NCBI GenBank assembly: GCA_049323295.1
Contig: JBMOON010000040.1
Coordinates: 1-64,000 of the forward strand
Direction of reading: 5' to 3'
Source of the DNA: JADFDG01 sp049323295
GTDB taxonomy: Bacteria; Pseudomonadota; Gammaproteobacteria; Pseudomonadales; JADFDG01
DNA: 64,000 bases
The number at the start of each line of letters is the position of its first letter. The first letter of the stretch is position 1. This document shows, piece after piece, positions 1-8,432 of the stretch. The notes below the pieces were generated by a model that saw only the letters and a program-made list of their open reading frames with translations, searched no databases and had not been told where the DNA came from. Position numbers and translations under genes: made by a program.

Positions 1-1
1 G

Positions 2-1387
2 GGCCACGATTTCCGCGAGGATTACCTGGCGCTCAGCGTGTTGCACGAGCGTTATCCCGACGTGCCCCGCGTGGCACTCACCGCCACCGCCGACGATCTG
101 ACCCGTGCCGACATCGTCGCGCGACTGCAACTGGAGGATGCGCAGCTGTTCGTCAGCAGCTTCGATCGTCCGAACATCCGCTACACCGTTGTCGAGAAGG
201 ACAATGCACGGGCACAGCTGCTGCGCTTCCTGCGCGACGAGCATCCGGGCGATGCCGGCATCGTGTATTGCCAGTCGCGCCGGAAAGTCGAGGAAACCGC
301 GCAGTGGCTTGAACAGAACGGCATTCCCGCGCTGCCCTATCACGCCGGTCTGGATGCCGCGGTCCGCCAGCGCAACCAGGACCGCTTCCTGCGCGAGGAC
401 GGCCTCGTGATGGCGGCGACGGTGGCCTTCGGCATGGGCATCGACAAACCGGACGTGCGTTTCGTGGCGCACCTCGACCTGCCGAAGAACATCGAAGGCT
501 ATTACCAGGAAACCGGTCGCGCCGGTCGTGACGGCCTGCCGGCCGATGCCTGGATGACCTACGGCCTGGCCGACGTGGTGAACCAGCGACGGATGATCGA
601 TGAAAGCCCGGCTGCCGAGGACTTCCGCCGCGCACAGCGCGGCAAGCTCGATGCGCTGCTGGCGCTGGCCGAGGCGCACGATTGCCGGCGCGTGCGCCTG
701 CTGCGCTACTTCGGGGAGACCAGCACGGCCTGCGGCAATTGCGACAACTGCCTGCAGCCGCCGGTGACGGTGGACGCCAGCGAAGCCGCGCGCAAGGCGC
801 TCAGCGGTATCTACCGTTTCTATCAGCACGGCGGCCCGCGCTTCGGCGCCGGGCAGCTGATCGACGTGCTGCGCGGCAAGTCGACCGACAAGGTGCGGCA
901 GTACGGCCACGATCGCCTGACCACGTTCGGGATCGGCGCCGATCTGGACGAAGCACAGTGGCGCGGCGTGCTGCGTCAGCTGATCGCCCTGGGATGCGTG
1001 CATGCCGAAGGCGAATACGGCACGCTGGCGCTGACCGATGCCGCCCGCGCCGTGCTGCGCGGCGAAGTGCCCGTACTGATGCGCCGGCCGGCAGAACCGT
1101 CCGCCCGCAGTCGCGACCGCGCGCGGCGCAGTGCGGGTGCGAAAACCGCGCCGGTCCCGCTTGATGCGAACGCCGAGCAGCGGTTTGCCGCCCTGAAGGC
1201 ATGGCGCGCGGACATTGCCCGCGAGCACAACGTGCCCGCCTACGTCGTTTTCCAGAATGCCACGCTGGCGGAGATGGCGCAGATCGCGCCGCGCACGCTC
1301 GGCGAACTGGCACGGGTCAGCGGCGTCGGCGCGAAGAAACTCGAAGCCTACGGGCACGACATCCTGCGCGTGCTGGCGGCGGACTGA
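2..1387 (+). CDS. recQ: ATP-dependent DNA helicase RecQ, C-terminal part (5' truncated by window edge)
   Basis: This is the 3' portion of a RecQ-family 3'-5' DNA helicase used in recombination and fork repair. The frame is open from base 2, so the start lies outside the window. About 461 residues remain. They carry the end of helicase domain 1 (ALTATAD motif), helicase domain 2 with motif VI (QETGRAGRDG, about residue 170 of the fragment), the RecQ zinc-binding cysteines (an upstream Cys, then CGNCDNC at about 244-250) and a C-terminal HRDC domain after a basic, Ala/Arg-rich linker. This domain order is diagnostic of RecQ. The next gene starts one base after the stop. Confidence 0.96.
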   Translation, partial: GHDFREDYLALSVLHERYPDVPRVALTATADDLTRADIVARLQLEDAQLFVSSFDRPNIRYTVVEKDNARAQLLRFLRDEHPGDAGIVYCQSRRKVEETAQWLEQNGIPALPYHAGLDAAVRQRNQDRFLREDGLVMAATVAFGMGIDKPDVRFVAHLDLPKNIEGYYQETGRAGRDGLPADAWMTYGLADVVNQRRMIDESPAAEDFRRAQRGKLDALLALAEAHDCRRVRLLRYFGETSTACGNCDNCLQPPVTVDASEAARKALSGIYRFYQHGGPRFGAGQLIDVLRGKSTDKVRQYGHDRLTTFGIGADLDEAQWRGVLRQLIALGCVHAEGEYGTLALTDAARAVLRGEVPVLMRRPAEPSARSRDRARRSAGAKTAPVPLDANAEQRFAALKAWRADIAREHNVPAYVVFQNATLAEMAQIAPRTLGELARVSGVGAKKLEAYGHDILRVLAAD

Positions 1388-1388
1388 G

Positions 1389-3170
1389 ATGCGGACCGTC
1401 GCGCGTGAAGGCGGGCAGCGCAGCTGGCTGCTGGCGTTGTTCGCCCTGCCGTTCGCCGGTGCCGGCTTCGGCGTGCTGGGCTTTCTGGTTGTCTGGCCGC
1501 TGGCGGAGTGGCGCGACATGCAGGGCTGGGACACCGTGCCGGCCCGGTTGCTGGCTGCGGAGCTGATCGAGCATCACGACGACAGCACGACCTGGCGCGC
1601 GACCGCCCGCTACCGGTACAGCTACGCCGGGAACGACTACGAGAACGACCGCGTGACACTGGTCGGCGGCAGCGACAACATCGGCGATTTCCAGCAACAG
1701 CTGGGCCGCAGGCTCGAGCGGGCGCTCGCCGCCGGCGAAACAATCGACATTCACGTGAATCCGCGGGCGCCGCAGGAATCGGTGATCAGTCGTGAGCTGC
1801 GTATCGGGCAGACGGTGGCGATCGGCATTTTCGGCACGTTGTTCGCGCTGATCGGCAGCGTGCTGCTGTATGCGGGTCTGCGGCGCAGCGACGGCGATGA
1901 GCCGGCGATCGCCGTTCCGGCAGCCGCGGCCATGCCCTGGCGAACGCGCCCGGAGTGGAGTTCGCCGGAAATCCGCAGCGGAGCCGGGCAGGGCGCCCTG
2001 ATGCTGTGGGTCTTTGCGCTGCTCTGGTGCGCGATTTCCGGTGTGGCCTCGATGGCGATCCTCGACGGGATCCGGTGGCAGGAAAATCCGGCGGTGCTGT
2101 TCGTGCTGTTGTTCGATGCGATCGGTCTCGCACTGCTGGCCTGGGCGATCCACGCGACGCTGGCGGCACGCCGCTTCGGGGAACCCGTGCTGCGTCTCGA
2201 TCCGCATCCGGGCAGTATCGGCGGCGATGTCGGGGGCATGCTCGATCTGCCGGTGCCGCACGACGGCAGTCGCACGTTCGCCGTGACGCTGGCTTGCGTG
2301 CACGTGTATGCGCGCCGCAGCGGCAAGGATCGCGAGACGCGCCGCGACCCCGTCTGGTCCGACACCCGGCATTTTCTTTCCGAGCCGACCGTCGACGGCA
2401 ATTCACGCGTCCATTTCCTGTTCGCGGTACCGGAGGGGCTGCCGGTATCGACACCGCCGTCGGACGACTGCCACGAATGGAAAATCGACGTTGACTGCGC
2501 CCTGCCGGGCGTCGACCTCTCGCGGTCGTTCGCGATACCGGTTTTCGCCACGACGACGAAGTCGCGACTGGCTCCGAGGGTGCGCGAATCGCAACTCGAG
2601 TCGCTGGCGCACCTGGAATCGCTGATGAACCTGACGCAGGTTCCCGGCGGGGTGACGCTCGATTTTCCCGCCGGCCGCAGCTGGCGGGGCGGTGTCGGCG
2701 TGCTGGCGTTCGGTGCCCTGTTCGCCATCGTGCCGCTGTTCATGTATTACACCGACGTGCCCTGGTTCGTCGGGCTGTTGTTCGGCGGAATTTTCGGTCT
2801 GGTCGGTCTGCTCTGCGTGGCCGGTGGATTGTGGATGATCGGCAATCGCCTGCGGGTGCACATCGACAGGAATGAGGCCCGGGTGCGCAACGATCTGTTC
2901 GGGCTGCGGGTGAGCGAGCGCACGCTGCCGCGCAGCGGGCTGGCCGGCATTGTCATCGTGCGCGCCGGCTCGATGACGGTCGGCAACAAGGTCACGGTGT
3001 TCTACGACCTGCAGCTGAAAACGGTCGACGGCAAAACGGTGCGGATCGGCGACGGCTGTCGCGGTTTCGGCGAGGCGGAACGTGCGGCGCAGTCCATCGC
3101 CACGTTCACCGGCCTGGCCTTTCTCGGCGAACGCGACCGCAAGGCAGAAAAAGCCGCGCGCCGGGTGTAG
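1389..3170 (+). CDS. DUF3592-like multi-pass membrane protein
   Basis: Predicted 593-residue inner-membrane protein of unknown function. The ATG lies one base after the recQ stop, so the two are probably co-transcribed. A first hydrophobic helix (about residues 13-35) is followed by a soluble segment that looks like DUF3592: arginine/tyrosine-rich beta strands and an 'HVNPRAPQESV' signature typical of the family. Further hydrophobic segments follow at about 138-160, 205-230 and 235-260. There is then a large soluble domain, and two more helices near 455-475 and 485-510 before a C-terminal beta-rich tail. No catalytic motif is seen. The family call rests on the N-terminal third only. Confidence 0.8.
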   Translation: MRTVAREGGQRSWLLALFALPFAGAGFGVLGFLVVWPLAEWRDMQGWDTVPARLLAAELIEHHDDSTTWRATARYRYSYAGNDYENDRVTLVGGSDNIGDFQQQLGRRLERALAAGETIDIHVNPRAPQESVISRELRIGQTVAIGIFGTLFALIGSVLLYAGLRRSDGDEPAIAVPAAAAMPWRTRPEWSSPEIRSGAGQGALMLWVFALLWCAISGVASMAILDGIRWQENPAVLFVLLFDAIGLALLAWAIHATLAARRFGEPVLRLDPHPGSIGGDVGGMLDLPVPHDGSRTFAVTLACVHVYARRSGKDRETRRDPVWSDTRHFLSEPTVDGNSRVHFLFAVPEGLPVSTPPSDDCHEWKIDVDCALPGVDLSRSFAIPVFATTTKSRLAPRVRESQLESLAHLESLMNLTQVPGGVTLDFPAGRSWRGGVGVLAFGALFAIVPLFMYYTDVPWFVGLLFGGIFGLVGLLCVAGGLWMIGNRLRVHIDRNEARVRNDLFGLRVSERTLPRSGLAGIVIVRAGSMTVGNKVTVFYDLQLKTVDGKTVRIGDGCRGFGEAERAAQSIATFTGLAFLGERDRKAEKAARRV

Positions 3171-3211
3171 TCTTCGGGTTCCGTCCCGGAACCCTTCACG
3201 GAGGATGTCCC

Positions 3212-3955
3212 ATGAAACGCCTTGCCCTCGCCGCGCTCGTGCTTGCCGTACCGGCCGTCTCGCCGGCCGATACCGTCGGTACCTATGCCATCAAGAGCGA
3301 CAAAGGTTCGCGTGCGCTGACCGTCAGCTACAAGAACGAGCAGGCGGTGCGCATGGATGTCGGCGACGATGCGTACATGCTCGTCTCCGGCGACAAGGTC
3401 TACATGGTCAGCATCCGCAACGGCAAGACCACGGCCGTCGACATGAGCACCCTGCCGAAATTCGGGCCGACGCCCAAACCGGAGAGCAAGCCGTCCGAAG
3501 GCAGGATGACGAAGACCGGCCGCACCGAAACCATCGCCGGCGTGCCGGGCGACGTCTACGAAGTGATTACCGCCGAGGGCAGGAAGCACGAACTGGTCGT
3601 GTCCACCGACAAGCGCGTGCAGGGCATCGGCAAGGGTTTCATGGCGCTGGGCAAGCGCATGAACCAGTCGTCGGGCGGTGACCCGTCGATCGATACCGCG
3701 CTGCGCGCGGCGTTGAAGCAGGGTGGCGGCGCCATGCTGCGCACCGACCAGTCGATGGTGCTGCAGAGCGTGGCCGAGAAATCGTTGCCGGCGTCGCACT
3801 ACCAGCTGCCGGCCGGGGTGACGCCGCAGCAGATGCCGTCCTTCGGCGGCGGGCCGGGCGGCCAGGGCATGCCGCAGATGGACCCGGCGGCGATGAAGAA
3901 GATGCAGGAAGCGATGCAGAAGATGATGCAGCAGCGCCAGCAGCAGGCGCAGTAA
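3212..3955 (+). CDS. Secreted hypothetical protein with Met/Gln-rich C-terminus
   Basis: Predicted 247-residue exported protein. The ATG follows a good ribosome site (GGAGG, 7 bases upstream). Residues 1-19 form a signal peptide ending at SPA. The mature part is beta-rich, with repeated short strands and a central KPxPES-type linker around residues 85-100. The tail is rich in Gly, Pro, Met and Gln (MKKMQEAMQKMMQQ) and probably helical. It resembles DUF4412-type periplasmic proteins in layout, but I cannot assign a family. It sits alone between the DUF3592-like gene and the LexA-box region. Confidence 0.75.
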   Translation: MKRLALAALVLAVPAVSPADTVGTYAIKSDKGSRALTVSYKNEQAVRMDVGDDAYMLVSGDKVYMVSIRNGKTTAVDMSTLPKFGPTPKPESKPSEGRMTKTGRTETIAGVPGDVYEVITAEGRKHELVVSTDKRVQGIGKGFMALGKRMNQSSGGDPSIDTALRAALKQGGGAMLRTDQSMVLQSVAEKSLPASHYQLPAGVTPQQMPSFGGGPGGQGMPQMDPAAMKKMQEAMQKMMQQRQQQAQ

Positions 3956-3979
3956 GCCGCCCGCGACCCGCACTGGACA

Positions 3980-4009
3980 GCAGGCACTGTACACATGTAC
4001 AGTGCCTGC
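3980..4009. promoter_or_regulatory. LexA-type SOS box inside a 30-bp palindrome
   Basis: Two 14-base arms (GCAGGCACTGTACA and its exact complement) flank a 2-base centre. The core at 3987-4002 is CTGTACACATGTACAG, an exact match to the enterobacterial/pseudomonad LexA consensus CTGT-N8-ACAG. It overlaps the first possible ATG (3995) of the radical SAM gene and lies one base before the second ATG (4010). No T-run follows, so a terminator is unlikely. I recall PA0069, the Pseudomonas homologue of the downstream gene, being listed as SOS-induced, which supports the reading. Confidence 0.75.
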
Positions 4010-5182
4010 ATGATCTACCCGCCGCACAGCCCGCCCGCGCCGCACCGGTCCCGGAATGCTCCGGAACCGCCGGTACCGGTGTTCTCCCCGCCGCCGGCGG
4101 CACCGGAACATCCGCCGGATCGCACCCGCGGCGCCGTCTCCAACACGGAAGGGCGCTTCGCCACCCATACCGCGACCGGCGAGGACGACGGCTGGTTCCG
4201 GGAAGACCTGCCGCCACCGCCGCGGCCGACCGAGCTGCTGATCGACCGTACGCGGCGGATCATCACCTACAACGATGCGCCGGACATTCCCTTCGACCGC
4301 AGCATCAATCCGTACAAGGGCTGCGAGCACGGCTGCATCTATTGCTTCGCCCGCCCGTCGCACAGCTATCTCGACCTGTCGCCCGGCCTCGATTTCGAAA
4401 CGAAGATCGCCTGGAAGCCGGATGCGCTGAAGTTGCTGCAGCAGGAGCTGGCCAAACCGGGCTACAAGGTGGCGCCGATCGCCTTCGGCACCAACACCGA
4501 TCCCTGGCAGCCGGTGGAGCGGGAGCTGCGGGTGACCCGACAGCTGCTCGAATTCCTTTACGAATGCCGGCATCCGGTCACCGTGCTCACCAAGGGCAGC
4601 CTGATCCTGCGCGACGTCGACCTGCTGGCGAAATTCGCCGAACAGAATCTGGTGCACGCCATGGTGAGCGTCACCACGCTGGACAACGAACTCAAGGCGA
4701 AGCTCGAGCCGCGTGCATCGTCCGGTACCACGCGCCTGCGTGCCATCCGCCAGCTGGCCGCCGCCGGCGTGCCGGTCGGCGTGATGGCGGCACCGATGAT
4801 TCCGTTCATCAACGACCACGAGCTGGAAGCGATCCTCGGTTCGGCGCGCGAAGCCGGCGCCACCCGCGCCGGCTACACGTTGCTGCGGCTGCCGTACGAA
4901 GTGAAGGACCTGTTCGGCGAATGGCTGCAGACGCATTTTCCCGACCGCGCCGAACGGGTCATGTCCGCGGTGCGGGACATCCACGGCAGTCGCGACGCGA
5001 AATTCCTGAATCGCCGCGAACACACCGGCGCCTTTGCCATGCTGATGGCGCAGCGTTTCGCGGTGGCGCGCCGCAAGGCCGGTTACGGCCAGGCCGTGCG
5101 CGGACACGATCGCCGGCCTCTGGACGTCACCCGGTTCTGCCCGCCGCGGCCGCCGTCTCCGCAGGGCGACCTGTTCGCCTGA
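4010..5182 (+). CDS. PA0069/SplB-like radical SAM protein
   Basis: Predicted radical SAM enzyme of the PA0069 family, about 390 residues. The 4Fe-4S/SAM motif CEHGCIYC (CxxxCxxC) lies around residue 100, preceded by the family signature 'SINPYKGC'. A TIM-barrel-like core follows (FGTNTDPWQPVE, LTKGS, VSVTTLD). The reaction is unknown; the nearest understood relatives are spore photoproduct lyase-like enzymes that act on DNA photoproducts. The N-terminal ~45 residues are Pro-rich and poorly conserved. An alternative ATG at 3995 lies inside the LexA box; neither ATG has a clear ribosome site, so the start is uncertain. The SOS box suggests damage-inducible expression. Confidence 0.9.
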   Translation: MIYPPHSPPAPHRSRNAPEPPVPVFSPPPAAPEHPPDRTRGAVSNTEGRFATHTATGEDDGWFREDLPPPPRPTELLIDRTRRIITYNDAPDIPFDRSINPYKGCEHGCIYCFARPSHSYLDLSPGLDFETKIAWKPDALKLLQQELAKPGYKVAPIAFGTNTDPWQPVERELRVTRQLLEFLYECRHPVTVLTKGSLILRDVDLLAKFAEQNLVHAMVSVTTLDNELKAKLEPRASSGTTRLRAIRQLAAAGVPVGVMAAPMIPFINDHELEAILGSAREAGATRAGYTLLRLPYEVKDLFGEWLQTHFPDRAERVMSAVRDIHGSRDAKFLNRREHTGAFAMLMAQRFAVARRKAGYGQAVRGHDRRPLDVTRFCPPRPPSPQGDLFA

Positions 5183-5281
5183 CGCGTTTTGCCGGCTGGT
5201 TGGCAATTCCCCGCACCGGAGTTGCGACTGGCCGCAGGTATGGGCCACATTGGCACGGACATCCGGTCCGGAGACCTGCCG

Positions 5282-5479
5282 ATGGCGCATGACATGCTCA
5301 GAACCGCCAGCGTGCAGTGCCCCTACTGCTGGGAATCCATCGAGCTGGTGATCGATTGTTCGCTGCGGCGGCAGGAGTACGTCGAGGACTGCCAGGTCTG
5401 CTGCCGGCCGATCGTGGTGCGCGTCGTGGTGAAGGACGGCGGGATCGCCGAACTCGACGTGCGCACCGAGGACGAGTAA
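5282..5479 (+). CDS. CPXCG-motif cysteine-rich small protein
   Basis: A 65-residue protein of the CPXCG family. Two Cys pairs, CPYC and CQVC (with a third Cys in the second cluster), probably bind a zinc ion. The rest is short beta strands and an acidic C-terminus. The function is unknown. The start at 5282 is chosen because GGAG lies 8 bases upstream and the resulting length fits the family; the frame is open further upstream to 5189. It follows the radical SAM gene by about 100 bases. Confidence 0.85.
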   Translation: MAHDMLRTASVQCPYCWESIELVIDCSLRRQEYVEDCQVCCRPIVVRVVVKDGGIAELDVRTEDE

Positions 5480-5578
5480 CGTCCGGATGCTGTCCGCCCG
5501 GGAGACGACGCACATCAGGAATGTGCGCGTGGTGTCGACGGTCGAGTACTACCTGTCGGACTGAGCGCCGGAGGGCAC

Positions 5579-6001
5579 GTGAAGCCGCGCATTACCCTGA
5601 TCACGCTCGGCGTCGACGATCTGGAGCGCGCGCTGCGTTTCTATCGCGAAGGTCTCGGATTTCCCTCGGACGGCATCGTCGGCGGTGAATTCGAATACGG
5701 GGCGGTGGCGTTCTTCGAACTGCAGGGCGGCCTGCGGCTGGCCCTGTGGCCGCGGCGCAGCCTGGCCCGCGATACCGGGCTGGTGCCCGGGCCGGCATCG
5801 GCCACCGAATTCTCGCTGGCGCACAACGTGGACTCGCGGGCAGAGGTCGATGCAGTGATGGCGCAGGCCGGTCGTGCCGGTGCGCGCATCGTCAAGCCGG
5901 CCGCCGATACGTTCTGGGGCGGATACGCCGGCTACTTCCAGGATCCGGACGGCCACCTCTGGGAGGTGGCCTGGAACCCGCAGTGGACCGCGCCGGCATG
6001 A
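5579..6001 (+). CDS. VOC-superfamily (glyoxalase/bleomycin-resistance fold) protein
   Basis: A 140-residue protein with one vicinal-oxygen-chelate fold repeat pair. The N-terminus ITLITLGVDDLERALRFYRE and the C-terminal DPDGHLWEVAWNP are the classic start and end of the domain, the latter carrying the usual metal-ligand Glu. The start is GTG with GGAGGG six bases upstream. Family members include lyoninases and dioxygenases, so the substrate cannot be named. It stands alone between the CPXCG gene and an unknown gene on the same strand. Confidence 0.88.
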   Translation: MKPRITLITLGVDDLERALRFYREGLGFPSDGIVGGEFEYGAVAFFELQGGLRLALWPRRSLARDTGLVPGPASATEFSLAHNVDSRAEVDAVMAQAGRAGARIVKPAADTFWGGYAGYFQDPDGHLWEVAWNPQWTAPA

Positions 6002-6115
6002 CCGGCCGCCGACGGATTGGCCGCTTCTGACAGCCGGCGGTACCGATCCTGCCATTCGCGGCCACGCGGGCTTTGAGTACTGTCAGCGTACTCCCTGCCG
6101 CATCCGGAACCGCCG

Positions 6116-6838
6116 ATGTCCCTTCCGCACGTTGCCTTCCGCGCCTCCGCCCCGCTCACCGCCAGCACCCAGGAATACATCGAGCTGCTCGGCAATCCGC
6201 GCAACCGGCCGAACCCGGCGCTGCTGGCGGACGTGATGAACCATTTCACCCGCGACAGCATCGACGCCTTCATGCTGGCGCCGGTCGAGCAGCTCGGGAT
6301 CACCGGCGGCCAGCGCAGGCTCGTCGAATTCGTCGCCGAAACCGTGCACAAGTCCACCCAGGTGGTGATGAAGGCCACCGTCAACAAGCTCGATCACGAC
6401 CAGCATCGCCGCTGTGCCGAGTACATGGACGCCATGCGTCTGTTGCTGCCGCACGAGGAGGGCGACGGGCACTGGTACGTGTCGTTTCCGGCGCCGGCCG
6501 CGTTCGCGCAGCGGGCGCGCACCTCGATGCATCGTGCGCGTACGCACGGCCCGAAGGGCGAACTGCAGGAAACCATGTCGGTGATGAAGGCACTGACCGA
6601 TCTGGCGATCGAGAATTATTACGAGCGACCGCTGGCGCTCCTGCGATTCGGCCCCATCCTGAGCAAGGTCAGCGACGTGGCGATCGGCGCGGTGCGCAAG
6701 GGTTCGCATTCGACGATCGACAATCTGTTCCCGAAACTCAGCGAAGAGCAGCTCGCCAAGGGCGTCGATTATTTCGATGCGCTGCTGATCGACGTGCCCA
6801 GGGCGCACCTGCGCGAGCCGGTCCGGCTCTCGTCCTGA
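6116..6838 (+). CDS. Hypothetical cytoplasmic protein
   Basis: I do not recognise this 240-residue protein. It has no signal peptide or membrane segment. It looks mostly helical and charged, with a stretch of paired His/Lys residues (VNKLDHDQHRR) near residues 88-98 and a C-terminal half with alternating hydrophobic positions. Its stop is separated by a single base from the stop of the convergent SDR gene, so no terminator fits between them. Confidence 0.7.
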   Translation: MSLPHVAFRASAPLTASTQEYIELLGNPRNRPNPALLADVMNHFTRDSIDAFMLAPVEQLGITGGQRRLVEFVAETVHKSTQVVMKATVNKLDHDQHRRCAEYMDAMRLLLPHEEGDGHWYVSFPAPAAFAQRARTSMHRARTHGPKGELQETMSVMKALTDLAIENYYERPLALLRFGPILSKVSDVAIGAVRKGSHSTIDNLFPKLSEEQLAKGVDYFDALLIDVPRAHLREPVRLSS

Positions 6839-6839
6839 T

Positions 6840-7661
6840 TCAGCCGCGCAGCAGGCGCGCGATCGCCAGCTGTTTCAGGCGGTCCGGCACGCAGCGCGCG
6901 ACGAGCAGGGCCGCCAGGCCCATGCGACCCACGGTGTAGCGCAGCGCCGGCCGGCGCGCGGAAACCGCGCGGAAAATCGTCGCTGCCACGTCGTCGGCCG
7001 TCGAGGCGCCACGACCGTGCGTCGTCGCCAGACGCGCGCGCATGATCCGGTACAGGTTGCGGTACGGGCCATCCGCGCGATAACCGGAAGCCTCGCGTCG
7101 ATTGCGGTCGAAGTGCGTGGCCACCGCCCCCGGCTCGATCAGCGACACGCCGATGCCTGCCGGCGCCACTTCGTGGGCCAGTGCTTCGCTGAAACCTTCC
7201 AGCGCGTATTTCGAAGCACAGTAGGCAGCGAACATCGGCAGTGCGATGCGGCCGAAACCGGAGCTGACCTGCACGATGCGGCCGCTGCCCTGCGCCCGCA
7301 TGTACGGCAGCGCGAGCTGCGTCAGGCCGATCGCGGCCAGCAGGTTGAGTTCCAGCTGCGCGCGGTAATCGGCCAGCGACAGTTCCTCGGCAGCACCGAT
7401 GATCGAGGCGCCGGCATTGTTCACCAGCGCGTCGAGGCGCCCGCGCCGCTGCAGGGCGGAACCCACGACAGTCGTGACGGAGTCTTCGTCGGTCAGGTCG
7501 GCCTCCAGCACCTCGATGCCGCGGAATTCCGCGCGCAGCGCTGCCGCGTCCTCCGGTCGGCGCACGGTGGCGATCACCTGCCAGCCGGCGGCTTGGAAGC
7601 GCGCCACGCAGGCGCGACCGATACCGGAAGACGTGCCGGTGACCAGGACGACGGACGACAC
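6840..7661 (-). CDS. Short-chain dehydrogenase/reductase
   Basis: A 273-residue classical SDR oxidoreductase. It has the Rossmann cofactor motif TGTSSGIG (residues 8-15), an Asp in the second fold position favouring NAD(P), the NNAG motif (about 86), the catalytic Ser (QVSSG) and the YCASK catalytic Tyr-Lys pair (about 152-156). It starts with GTG, 13 bases downstream of the stop of the DUF4442 gene, so the two form a small operon. The substrate is not predictable; a lipid or acyl-derived alcohol/ketone would fit its thioesterase-like partner. Confidence 0.92.
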   Translation of the reverse strand: MSSVVLVTGTSSGIGRACVARFQAAGWQVIATVRRPEDAAALRAEFRGIEVLEADLTDEDSVTTVVGSALQRRGRLDALVNNAGASIIGAAEELSLADYRAQLELNLLAAIGLTQLALPYMRAQGSGRIVQVSSGFGRIALPMFAAYCASKYALEGFSEALAHEVAPAGIGVSLIEPGAVATHFDRNRREASGYRADGPYRNLYRIMRARLATTHGRGASTADDVAATIFRAVSARRPALRYTVGRMGLAALLVARCVPDRLKQLAIARLLRG

Positions 7662-7674
7662 CGTTGGCGCTGCC

Positions 7675-8145
7675 TCAGGCCGCTTTCTTCTCGGTTACCC
7701 ACAGCGTGATCGTGCCTTCGATCACCGTTTTGCCGGCCGCGTCGGTCGCCCAGACCTTCACGTCGACGTCGCCCGGTTTCCAGGCCTCGGCGGCGACTTC
7801 GGCATAGCCGGTGATGTCGCTGCCGGCCTTCGCGGTGTAGCGCACGGTCATGCCCTTGGGCAGCCAGCGCAGGTGTTTCGGGATCGACGCCTCGGCGCAG
7901 ACGCCCATGCAGATTTCCATCAGGTTGCACAGCGCGATCGCGTGCACGGTACCGATATGGTTCTGCACCGCGCGCCGCTTCCTGATCGACACTTTCGCGT
8001 AACCGGGGCGCAGTTCCTCGATCAGCGGGCCGATGGTGTTGAAGTAGGGCGCCTTGTTGGCAACCACTTTCGAGAACAGCCATTTGCCGCCCGGGTAGCC
8101 GGACAGGCGATTCCACTGGGCGAGCACGAAGTTGTCGGCGGACAT
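7675..8145 (-). CDS. DUF4442 hotdog-fold protein (possible thioesterase)
   Basis: A 156-residue single hotdog domain of the DUF4442 type, related to acyl-CoA thioesterases (YiiD C-terminal domain family). Visible family features are 'GPLIEELRPGYAKVSI', the helix with 'QNHIGTVHAIALCNLMEICMG' cut by conserved His and Glu, and a terminal ITLWV strand. The start at 8145 is supported by GTGAGGA five bases upstream; an in-frame ATG at 8157 is less likely. It is the first gene of an operon with the SDR gene. Confidence 0.85.
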   Translation of the reverse strand: MSADNFVLAQWNRLSGYPGGKWLFSKVVANKAPYFNTIGPLIEELRPGYAKVSIRKRRAVQNHIGTVHAIALCNLMEICMGVCAEASIPKHLRWLPKGMTVRYTAKAGSDITGYAEVAAEAWKPGDVDVKVWATDAAGKTVIEGTITLWVTEKKAA

Positions 8146-8352
8146 GGGTTTCCTCACGGGACTGCGGGCGGGAGCGCGAGTCTTGCGGACCGGCGCGGTG
8201 CCGGGCCTTGGCCGGCGGGCACCCGGCGGCGGGCCGGGGCGCCAAAGGGTAGCAGCGGCGGACGGGGACCGGGCGACGGATGCGGGCGGTTCCCGGCGCC
8301 GATCGCCGCGCCTGCTTGTGATCGGGCGACACGCAGCGGTCGTCGGTCACTA

Positions 8353-8380
8353 CTGACCGGTGACCTGAGGGTCATATAAG
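8353..8380 (+). promoter_or_regulatory. Candidate sigma70-like promoter with inverted repeat in the spacer
   Basis: A -35-like CTGACC (8353-8358) and a -10-like TATAAG (8375-8380) are separated by 16 bases. The spacer contains TGACC-TGAG-GGTCA (8361-8374), a 5-base inverted repeat. A further direct TGACC copy lies in the -35 element. This geometry is typical for repressor operators, for example of TetR or GntR regulators. It would drive the metal-dependent hydrolase gene at 8433, with a 5' leader of about 45 bases. Confidence 0.5.
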
Positions 8381-8432
8381 TTCGGTGGCGTCGGGCCACA
8401 ACCGTGGCCGTTCATTACCGGAGTCCGCCGAC

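Noticed and set aside
3002..5515. Very long minus-strand open frame opposite the secreted protein and radical SAM genes
   Set aside because: It is a GC-rich antisense shadow: protein is His/Arg/Ala-rich with no family features, and the plus strand holds real genes with motifs and ribosome sites.
5487..5564. Short frame (25 residues) between the CPXCG and VOC genes
   Set aside because: No ribosome site and no family; could be chance.
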